A stretch of DNA of 14,133 bases, from assembly GCA_009785775.1 (NCBI GenBank), contig WQVR01000005.1, forward strand, positions 1 to 14,133. Direction: 5' to 3'. A program made the translations under genes and the position numbers. The stretch comes from Candidatus Proendomicrobium guianensium (GTDB lineage Bacteria > Elusimicrobiota > Endomicrobiia > Endomicrobiales > Endomicrobiaceae). Of the stretch, positions 1 through 7,257 are shown piece by piece. Numbering within the stretch: the stretch's first letter is position 1; the number at the start of each line of letters is the position of its first letter. The notes beneath the pieces are model-generated. The model was given only the letters and a program-made list of their open reading frames with translations, had not been told where the DNA came from and searched no databases.

Positions 1-743
1 CCAAGGCTTTTATAAATATTATCTAAAAAGCGCCACTCTTTCGGGTTACCTTGCACTATTATGGTTAACTTGCCGCTATCGTAAAGTTTTTTTAAAACCG
101 CCATTTGCGTGGCGCTTAAATAAACAGGGGCAACAAGCACAATATTTTTATAGTTTTCAAACAAATCCGACATATCGGCGCGGGAAGCTTTTATATGCGC
201 ATAACCTTTTGTAATTTGCAAAGAACTTTCCATGTGTTTATGAAAAGCGTTTCTTATTAAAGCGATATTTTCAAGCAAGCGGTTAATATTTTCGGGAACA
301 TTGTAGCCTATTGACGCCGCGGCTTTAACGTTTTGGAGTTTTGTGGCAGAAATATTTTCAATATCTAAAAGTTCTATAAACTTTAAAATTTCAAAAGCCC
401 AATCGTAAAAAAGCGCAAATGAGTTTTGGTTTTGAGATATATGTATTTTTTCATTATTAATTATTTCAAAAAGGGCAAAAGCTGCGTTTAAATCTGATAA
501 TTCACGAAACTCCGTATTATCAAAAGCAAGTTTTTGTATTAAATTATCAAAAGTTAAAAAGTCAGGCGGCGCAAAAGCTTTGCCGAGTTTTCCTGCCATA
601 GCGCGCCGCAAAAAAACGCCGCCGCGTTTTGTGTTTGTTATTACAAGAGTATCGCTAAAGCCGCCTTTAAAACTTAATATGTGGTTTGCGGTAAAGTCTA
701 TTAAATTTTCATTTAAAGCGATGTTAATTATTTTGGAGCTCAT
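1..743 (-). CDS. AddB-like PD-(D/E)XK nuclease family protein, N-terminal part (runs off window)
   Basis: This frame is open from an ATG at 743 to the window edge (247 codons), so only the N-terminus is visible and no nuclease site can be checked. It begins MSSKIINIALNENL. An early segment (VITNTKRGGVFLRR, then FAPPDFLTFDNLIQKL) has the layout of the N-terminus of Bacteroidota-type AddB-like subunits: a degenerate Walker-like strand, then an F-L-R-R helix, then P-x-F-L-T-x-D. In such proteins the N-terminal helicase-like fold is usually inactive and a nuclease sits at the C-terminus; this is family knowledge, not seen here. The start lies 20 bases inside the 3' end of the AddA-like gene upstream, which points to translational coupling and a joint AddAB-type enzyme for double-strand break processing. 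The next in-frame ATG is codon 49, which would lose the conserved strand. Apart from the partner gene, the assignment rests on this short N-terminal pattern. Confidence 0.72.
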   Translation of the reverse strand, partial: MSSKIINIALNENLIDFTANHILSFKGGFSDTLVITNTKRGGVFLRRAMAGKLGKAFAPPDFLTFDNLIQKLAFDNTEFRELSDLNAAFALFEIINNEKIHISQNQNSFALFYDWAFEILKFIELLDIENISATKLQNVKAAASIGYNVPENINRLLENIALIRNAFHKHMESSLQITKGYAHIKASRADMSDLFENYKNIVLVAPVYLSATQMAVLKKLYDSGKLTIIVQGNPKEWRFLDNIYKSL

Positions 744-3700
744 GCAGTTTACCCGTAGTTAAATCTACCACAAAACATTGCGTGGGAGTATTATAAATTT
801 CTGACACTATACTTATATACTTTTTCATTTGCCCGCTATAAAACTCCATAGACTTGGCTGAACTTTTAAAATCTATTATTATCGCTTTACCGCCGGCAAT
901 TATAAGTTTGTCTAAGCGAACGGCATTGCCGCCGGCGTCTACAAGCGTTTTTTCATTGTACACACAGGAAGCGTCGTAGTTAAACAAATTGTAAATTTCA
1001 GGATTTTCAATAATACGCTTTAAGCGGGTTATAATACCCGCGCTGTTATCATAGCGGCGCTGGAGCTTAATGCCTACATCATTTAAAACATCGTCTAATT
1101 TTTTATCTTTTAGCGTAACAATAAGCGATAAAGCATAATGAAGCGTTTTGCCTAAATCTTTGTGTTCAGAAAGCGCAAAATCAAATTTAACATCACTTTT
1201 TAAATCAAAGTTAGAATCAGTTTCTTTATACCCTAAAGGCTCCACTGTTATCGTTTGAACATTTTGCGGGATTGCCTTATAAATTTCCTGACTGCCTGAT
1301 ATTAAAGAGCCACCACCAAACAAAACAGGTATTAAGTTTTTACTGTTACCGTCTTTAGGCGGCGCCAAAATATACATTTCGCATTTAGCGCGGGTTAAGG
1401 CAACGTAAAGGTTGTTAAGTTCGGCGGTGAAAGCTTTTATTTTTTCTTTTGTGTAAACTTCTTTTGCGCGGGGCGAAAGGTCGGGCATATCTCCGGCAGA
1501 ATATAATAAATAATTTTCGCCCGTTTCAAGCGCCTCAAGAAAAGGCGCTTCGACAGAAGGCGCCGAAAAAGCTAAATCCGCTATACAAACAGCGTTAAAC
1601 TCGAGCCCCTTGGCTTTATGAATAGTCATAATACTAACACCCAGGCTACCTGCGTTTTTTATAAACAAAGCGCCGTCTGAACTTTCTAAAGCGTTAAAAT
1701 ATTCTAAAAAGTTTTTTAGCCCTAAAGAATCTGCCTCGAAATTTTTTATAAGTTCAAGCAGGCGCATAAAATAGTTTTTTGTATGCGGGAAATTTTGGAC
1801 AACCCTAAATGCGCTTAAAAACTGCAAACAAAATTCATAAGCGGTACTAAAACCCGCGCTTATAAAAAACTTTTCTAAGGCAGTATCCCACACATCAGGA
1901 AATTTTTCCCTAAAAAGCGTGTACGCGGCAACTTTAGAGTTTTGGCGGCCGGTTTCAAACAAAAAACTTTCAATTTGCGCTTTTGAAAGACCCGAAACTT
2001 TTGTAAAAATTTCGCCTGTGATAAAAGAAGCAAAACTTAAATTATCTATGGGGCTTGAAATAAAACTCATAAATGAAACAGCTTCTTTTATAAGCGGATT
2101 ATTTTTAATATTTAGAGTTTGGCTTGAACTGACGCTTATGCCCGCTTCCAAAAGCCACTCGCTTACCAAAGACACATCACCGTTAGTGCGGCACAAAACG
2201 GCAATATCGCCCGCGCAAAACCTTTCAAGTAAGCCTTTCACTTTACTTACAAGCCAGTTTTTTGAAAAATCTTCAATATCTTCACATTCGCCGTCAATAC
2301 TTGAAAATTCAACATATCCTTTTGAATTTTCCTGCAAATATTTTTGCGCCGAATTTTTATACGTTTTTTTTACAGCTGTTAAAACTTCACGCGCAAGTTC
2401 TTCTTGCTTGTAAGCGGCTATTATAAATTTTTCTAAGTTAACATCTGAAAATATTTCATTATTAAACTCTACTATTGCCTTATGGCTTCTGTAATTTGTT
2501 TGAAGCATTTGGCTGGCAGGGTTATATGCCTCAAAACCCGTGCTTGCAGACAAAAATATTGCAGGATCCCCCCCGCGGAAGTTATATATTGCTTGTTTAG
2601 CGTCTCCCACATAAAAAAAACTGCCGCCCGAAGCCAAACTTTCTTCTAAAAACCGCCGTATGCCAGACCATTGAATATTATTGGTGTCTTGGAATTCGTC
2701 TACCAAAAAGTGTTTATAGCGTTCTGAAAGCCTGTAATAAATTTCAGGTATCACACTTTCACCTAAAGCAAAAAGTTCTTTGGCGCGGCCTGAAATATCA
2801 GATAGAAAAACAAGGTCTTCTTTTGCGGCGTTTTTATGAAATTCACCCGAAACATAGTTGTATATTTCGGTGTAAACGCCGTAGTGATAAAGCGCATAAT
2901 AATCATATACTTCCGACAAATCTTTTCTTATTTCAAGCCAAAGCGTTTCTAGTTTTTCATTTGCCTGCGCTTTACCTAAATAAGGAAGTTCATCTCTTTG
3001 AAAGTATACCGATGGCAACTCTTTAGAAAATAAAAATTCGCCCTTTGAGCTTAACACTTTAGGCAAAGCTGTTTTAAAATTTTTATGAAGCGAAGCCGCT
3101 TGCGCAAGCTCTGAAAAGCTTTGAATTTTTTTACCGAGCGCCACGCAACGCATCTTCATGTTAGAGTCAAAGGCACTGTCATAAAAACTTTTTATAATGC
3201 CTGCCGTTACGGAGTTTTTTTCAAAAAGTTTTTCAATTTTTACGCTTAAATCATCTTTAGGAAACCATGAGGGTTTTTCATCAAACATATACTGGTTTAA
3301 AAAAGAAAGCACCAGTTTATTAAGCGCCATATCTGAAACAGAGCGTTCAATAAAAATATCTGCGGCTAAATGCAAATATGGCTTATAGTTTTTTTCTATT
3401 TGGAAATTTGGCGAAATATTAAGATTTATGGCGCAGGCTTTTATTACGGAATTTACGAAGCTGTCTATAGTTTTAACGTTGAAACCGTCATAGTTGGCAA
3501 AAATATTTTCTAAAACCAACTCGCTTTTTTTTTCAATACCCGTGCCTGATAAAGCAAGTTTTTTTTTAAGTTCTTTATCGCCGCGGGCAAGGGCTTTTAA
3601 ATACTCAAGCACCCTGCCTTTCATTTCAATGGCGGCTTTATTTGTAAAAGTTACCGCCATTATAGACTGCACGGCAGGCAGTTCTTTTTGCGGCTCGAAA

Positions 3701-3801
3701 TTCAGCGCAAGTTCTATATATTTTTTTGAAAGCGCAAAAGTTTTACCAGAGCCCGCTGAGGCCTCTACACAAGTAATAATATTTTCGAGTTTTTCAGGCA
3801 T
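724..3801 (-). CDS. addA: AddA-like UvrD-family helicase/exonuclease subunit
   Basis: This is the ATP-dependent helicase-nuclease subunit of a RecBCD/AddAB-type complex that resects double-strand breaks for recombination in the cytoplasm. SF1A helicase motifs appear in order: Walker A ASAGSGKT at 14-21, DEFQDT at 368-373, GDAKQ at 399-403, NYRS at 436-439, TIHKAKGLEF at 726-735 and ALTRA at 801-805. A RecB-type nuclease follows: His in GKTLHYAL (about 888), Asp963 in RLDKLI, Asp977 and Lys979 in IIDFKSS, and the QMKKY motif at 991-995. All key nuclease residues appear present. At 1025 residues it is shorter than typical AddA or RecB (about 1,180-1,250). The ATG at 3801 has AGGA about 10 bases upstream. 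Its 3' end overlaps the AddB-like start by 20 bases, giving the order addA-addB, opposite to addBA in Bacillus subtilis. The gene is AT-rich compared with the glucanase block upstream. The functional class is secure; the exact subunit name is by analogy. Confidence 0.93.
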   Translation of the reverse strand: MPEKLENIITCVEASAGSGKTFALSKKYIELALNFEPQKELPAVQSIMAVTFTNKAAIEMKGRVLEYLKALARGDKELKKKLALSGTGIEKKSELVLENIFANYDGFNVKTIDSFVNSVIKACAINLNISPNFQIEKNYKPYLHLAADIFIERSVSDMALNKLVLSFLNQYMFDEKPSWFPKDDLSVKIEKLFEKNSVTAGIIKSFYDSAFDSNMKMRCVALGKKIQSFSELAQAASLHKNFKTALPKVLSSKGEFLFSKELPSVYFQRDELPYLGKAQANEKLETLWLEIRKDLSEVYDYYALYHYGVYTEIYNYVSGEFHKNAAKEDLVFLSDISGRAKELFALGESVIPEIYYRLSERYKHFLVDEFQDTNNIQWSGIRRFLEESLASGGSFFYVGDAKQAIYNFRGGDPAIFLSASTGFEAYNPASQMLQTNYRSHKAIVEFNNEIFSDVNLEKFIIAAYKQEELAREVLTAVKKTYKNSAQKYLQENSKGYVEFSSIDGECEDIEDFSKNWLVSKVKGLLERFCAGDIAVLCRTNGDVSLVSEWLLEAGISVSSSQTLNIKNNPLIKEAVSFMSFISSPIDNLSFASFITGEIFTKVSGLSKAQIESFLFETGRQNSKVAAYTLFREKFPDVWDTALEKFFISAGFSTAYEFCLQFLSAFRVVQNFPHTKNYFMRLLELIKNFEADSLGLKNFLEYFNALESSDGALFIKNAGSLGVSIMTIHKAKGLEFNAVCIADLAFSAPSVEAPFLEALETGENYLLYSAGDMPDLSPRAKEVYTKEKIKAFTAELNNLYVALTRAKCEMYILAPPKDGNSKNLIPVLFGGGSLISGSQEIYKAIPQNVQTITVEPLGYKETDSNFDLKSDVKFDFALSEHKDLGKTLHYALSLIVTLKDKKLDDVLNDVGIKLQRRYDNSAGIITRLKRIIENPEIYNLFNYDASCVYNEKTLVDAGGNAVRLDKLIIAGGKAIIIDFKSSAKSMEFYSGQMKKYISIVSEIYNTPTQCFVVDLTTGKLHELQNN

Positions 3802-3834
3802 GCAATTAATATCCTAAGGGATTTTTACAAAAGA

Positions 3835-3925
3835 TTTTGCGTTTAGGCGACGCTTGCTTATGCGAAGTGTACAGGAAGCAAAGCGAGTACATGAGCAATA
3901 AGCATAAGGAAGCATAAACGCAAAA
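3835..3925. repeat. Nested imperfect inverted repeat between glucanase operon and addA
   Basis: Three nested pairs of perfect arms are visible: TTTTGCGTTTA (3835-3845) with TAAACGCAAAA (3915-3925), CTTATGC (3857-3863) with GCATAAG (3902-3908), and TGTAC (3868-3872) with GTACA (3887-3891). The right arm also holds a direct repeat, AAGCATAA at 3900-3907 and 3910-3917. The element starts 13 bases after the glucanase stop codon and ends about 33 bases before the addA start. It may act as a 3' mRNA structure or a weak terminator for the glucanase operon, since the minus-strand exit is only moderately T-rich. It may instead be a member of a dispersed intergenic repeat family. Part of its left arm resembles the repeat upstream of tatA. 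Confidence 0.75.
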
Positions 3926-3938
3926 GGCGAAGCAAAAA

Positions 3939-6900
3939 CTAGCGCTCTATTGCAAGCCTTCCCCTATGCCGTCTTCCGCCGTATTCAACGTGGTAAATAT
4001 AAATGCCCGAAGCGACGCTTCGTCCGGAGTTGTTTTGACCGTTCCAAACAAAAGTTCTTGTAATATCGTCTGTTTTTCTGCCTTCAAAAACAAGGGCTCC
4101 CGTAATGGTGTAAACTCTTATGCGCGCGCCGCGCCCTATACCGCTAAAGGTTATACCTTGCGCGCCGAACCTTCCGCCGCTGCGCGGCCTGAAAGGATTA
4201 GGAAAAACCCTAAACACTTCGTCTACGGGCACAGGGTCATTACTTCTTAGGGCTAGGGCAAAAATGCCGTTGCCGTATATTTCAGCCGATACCGTTTTAG
4301 TGGCGGCGTGCACACGCGTATAAATTTGTTCCCAACGGGTACCCGTAAAACGCAGTATTGTTAAATTGCTTGCCGAATATCCCGCAGGCATAGGACTGCC
4401 TGAAGCAGGGCTAAAAAGATTAGAGTAGTCTATGTGCAATAAACCGTGCGGATGGTCGCGCAAGACGCCCGTAATTTGAAATTGCGGGGGAAGCATTTGG
4501 TGAAACGGGCTTGGGGCAACGGGCGCAAAATCTGTATTGATTTGCGTAGTAACGTGGTTTAAATAATATGTGTCTAAAAAAGCATGCCACGCGGGGTCTG
4601 TAGTGCCTGTTGAAGCATGCGCGTACATTACTTCGGAAGTTTCAAAGTTAAAAGTATAAAAATTGTCCGTGGTAAACATTATGGTATTTGGCGGAACAAT
4701 CATGTGTCCCATTTCGTTACCGCTTAGGCGGGAAAAGAAAGTTACACGCCTGTAATATCGCGCAGGGTTATACGCCATAAAAGTTGTGGCGCCTGAGTTT
4801 TCAAAAACGCCAAATGAGGGAAAATCTGCAAAGTAATTTGTACTTACAGTTCCAAACCTGTTAAAAAAATGTATGAACTGAAATGTGAACGCCCGCGAGC
4901 CGCCTTCGTCAACAGCCGCTACATTATCTCTGAAAGTTTGAAAATCTACCAAGGCTTGGGCGGGATTGTACAAAGCCCTAAAGCGCGCCCAAATATCCCA
5001 CCAGAAACTAAATGGAGCGGGGGGTTCGTCATATTCATGAAGCAGTTGCGCAAACGACGTGTCAAAACCCAAATAAAGCATAGACGGAGTTAGAGGCAAT
5101 ACTTGTATGCCGCGTCTTGCGCGGCGGCGTTGTTGCTGGCCGGGATTCCAAAATATATTATCATCTATACGCCCGCCCCACAGGGTAGCAACGGTTGGGT
5201 AAGTGTAAAGCCCGCCTAGCATATTTTGGTTTTGGTTAAACCAGTATTCTCTTATTGCCGTATATTCGGTTACATAGCCCCACATGCCAAGCTCTATAAA
5301 ACGCTGATTGCCGGTGGCAAGCCCCCATAGGTAAATTGCCGCCCAAGCGTTCATAGCTTCAGAGCTTGATTCTTGGTTGGGGCCGCGGTCATTATCATTA
5401 CCGCCGCCGAATCCCGAAGCCCACGAATGCCCGCCGTAAATATCAAAGTGCCTTAAATATGGAAACCACCGCGCGTTTGCCGGCGCGCCGCCCTCGCCGC
5501 GTCTAAAGGGGTTAGCAATATTTAGCACAAGCAAATCTACCATATTTCTAAATTGGCTTGGCGCGGCAAAATTTCTGTAATACATGGCAAGGAGGGCTGC
5601 GGCATAAATAAAATAACCATAGTGAAAATGTAAATCGTTATAGTTATGGGAATAAAACTGCCAGTCGCCAGACGCCAACACACCGCCCCATATGCTTTCA
5701 TAACCAAAAAATCTGCGGTGGTGGCCGCGTCCGAAAATAAACCAATCTTCCAGACGTTCCCGCAGGCGTTCTATTACCATATTGCGCCGCCTTGTATTGC
5801 GCGTGTGCATTATGGGAAGCAGGTTTGCCGCCATGCTCATAACCTTTCCCGCATGGTAAGGGTTATAAGGCAGGTGACTTGGTATAAAAACGTTTGGGTC
5901 GTTTAGGTTAAAGTCGTATAAATAAGCCAAAACATCATTTCCGGGGGTTTCGTCGGTCAGCTTTGGTAAAATCCCGTGAAAGTAATTTACCGTTGTAAAA
6001 CTTCTTGCCGCTACCGCCCTGATATTACCCCTTATGGTAGAAAATACGCGCTCGGGGCCGCTTAAAAATTCTTGCGCTTCAAAAGTAATTCTGTCGGAAT
6101 TAAAATGGTGCGGCCAAATTGTAAACAGCGGAACTTGCGAAAATTCAGCCCCTGTACGTCGGCGGTTAACTTCAAAGTTAAACCGCGTTGAAACTTCAGC
6201 GCGGTGAATATCTACGCTTTTTTCAGCGCGGGTGGAGGTTATAAAGTTATAGGCATATCTTCTAAACTGGGCATAGTCTGAAGGGTCTGTTAAAACCGCA
6301 ACAGACATATATCTGTTAGCGTCGTCAGGAAAAACAACCCTGAAATTATTACTGCCCCAAACGCCCGGTGTAGGAGATATTATAGTGCTTCCCGGGGGCA
6401 CAAATACCCCAAGGTATTTGCTTACGGTGGGATCACCCCCGACTGTTCTTGTTACGGTTATTACAATGCCTTCGCCGTCGGGCTGTACTTGGGCTGTCCA
6501 CGTGCGGTTAGGTATGTGGTAAGCCCGCACAAGCGCGTCAACTCCGCTTGAAAATTCAAAATAGGTAAAAACAAAGCCCCTGCCCATTGTGGCTTTCATG
6601 TATCTTGCGGGGTCGTTTTGGTCTCGCCACAAAGCGGTGGCAGACCAGTCTGAATAATCAAAAAGCAATGTATTTGTAGCGCCGGCGGTAATAACCGTTG
6701 GCGACGGACCGGGCAGACCGTTTATAATACCTTCTACCATGGCAAGATCCCAGCGTTGATCTGTGTTTTCACGGTAGCCAAAACCTACGCTGTTTATCAT
6801 AACGCCGGCAAGGCCGGGATCAAAGTGAGGGTCAACAGAGGCTACATTATCCGGGAAACAAATTACAAGACCGGTACTTTCTAAATTTGCAGGCCATACC

Positions 6901-7169
6901 ATAGACGGTTTTAACGTTTTAGGAAAAGTGTAAAGCCTTAAAGCGGGGTTGTTCCATTGATTACGTATGAAAGACCTGAACCATTGGTTTGTAGGCACAG
7001 GCCTGTTTCGCAGGGGAGAAAGGCTGTCAAAAGGTTTAGGTATAAAATCCGGCGCGCGTTCCGGCGTTGGGGCAATGCGGGCGCGACCAAGGTTTGCAGG
7101 CATTGCAAAGCCCGAAGAGCTAAACAAAAAAAAGCAGGTTACAACCGCCAGAATTTTTTTTAGTTTCAA
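3939..7169 (-). CDS. Secreted GH81 endo-beta-1,3-glucanase with C-terminal FlgD-like domain
   Basis: This is a predicted endo-1,3-beta-glucanase of family GH81 that cleaves internal beta-1,3 bonds of glucans outside the cytoplasm. With a TTG start at 7169 it has 1076 residues: a signal peptide (MKLKKILAV, a hydrophobic stretch, then SSSGFA before MP), an N-terminal beta domain with VPTNQWFRSFI, and the GH81 catalytic part. That part has NDLHFHYGY (Asp about 512), FDIYGGHSWASG and NQESSSEA (Glu about 600 and 604). The Asp and two Glu match the catalytic set of characterised GH81 enzymes. A beta-sandwich-like segment (about 895-976, ending GIFALALR) is followed by about 90 residues with VFPNPFRP, RVYTITGALV, WNGQNNSGR and ASGIYIY. 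This is the pattern of FlgD Ig-like or secretion-tail domains. The TTG start matches the start of the upstream paralog and has AAAGGG nine bases away. An in-frame ATG at 7187 would add six residues (1082 aa). The protein is rich in arginine. The family is sure; the exact glucan substrate is unknown. Confidence 0.92.
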   Translation of the reverse strand: MKLKKILAVVTCFFLFSSSGFAMPANLGRARIAPTPERAPDFIPKPFDSLSPLRNRPVPTNQWFRSFIRNQWNNPALRLYTFPKTLKPSMVWPANLESTGLVICFPDNVASVDPHFDPGLAGVMINSVGFGYRENTDQRWDLAMVEGIINGLPGPSPTVITAGATNTLLFDYSDWSATALWRDQNDPARYMKATMGRGFVFTYFEFSSGVDALVRAYHIPNRTWTAQVQPDGEGIVITVTRTVGGDPTVSKYLGVFVPPGSTIISPTPGVWGSNNFRVVFPDDANRYMSVAVLTDPSDYAQFRRYAYNFITSTRAEKSVDIHRAEVSTRFNFEVNRRRTGAEFSQVPLFTIWPHHFNSDRITFEAQEFLSGPERVFSTIRGNIRAVAARSFTTVNYFHGILPKLTDETPGNDVLAYLYDFNLNDPNVFIPSHLPYNPYHAGKVMSMAANLLPIMHTRNTRRRNMVIERLRERLEDWFIFGRGHHRRFFGYESIWGGVLASGDWQFYSHNYNDLHFHYGYFIYAAALLAMYYRNFAAPSQFRNMVDLLVLNIANPFRRGEGGAPANARWFPYLRHFDIYGGHSWASGFGGGNDNDRGPNQESSSEAMNAWAAIYLWGLATGNQRFIELGMWGYVTEYTAIREYWFNQNQNMLGGLYTYPTVATLWGGRIDDNIFWNPGQQQRRRARRGIQVLPLTPSMLYLGFDTSFAQLLHEYDEPPAPFSFWWDIWARFRALYNPAQALVDFQTFRDNVAAVDEGGSRAFTFQFIHFFNRFGTVSTNYFADFPSFGVFENSGATTFMAYNPARYYRRVTFFSRLSGNEMGHMIVPPNTIMFTTDNFYTFNFETSEVMYAHASTGTTDPAWHAFLDTYYLNHVTTQINTDFAPVAPSPFHQMLPPQFQITGVLRDHPHGLLHIDYSNLFSPASGSPMPAGYSASNLTILRFTGTRWEQIYTRVHAATKTVSAEIYGNGIFALALRSNDPVPVDEVFRVFPNPFRPRSGGRFGAQGITFSGIGRGARIRVYTITGALVFEGRKTDDITRTFVWNGQNNSGRSVASGIYIYHVEYGGRRHRGRLAIER

Positions 7170-7195
7170 AGTTATATACCCTTTCATATCAGCCC

Positions 7196-7231
7196 GCCGC
7201 AGAAAGCAATATTAAGCCGTTTATCTGCGGC
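7196..7231. other. Intergenic hairpin between the two GH81 genes
   Basis: GCCGCAGA (7196-7203) and TCTGCGGC (7224-7231) form an 8 bp perfect stem around a 20-base loop in the 70-base spacer between the glucanase genes. No T-run follows on the minus strand, so it is not a standard intrinsic terminator. It could mark an mRNA processing or stabilising structure that sets the ratio of the two enzymes, or it could be chance. Confidence 0.4.
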
Positions 7232-7257
7232 GCGGCCGTAAAGGTTAGTAGCGATGG

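Noticed and set aside
1919..2413. A 164-codon plus-strand open frame
   Set aside because: It lies wholly inside the helicase-nuclease gene, opposite the conserved helicase region, and its protein has no recognisable features.
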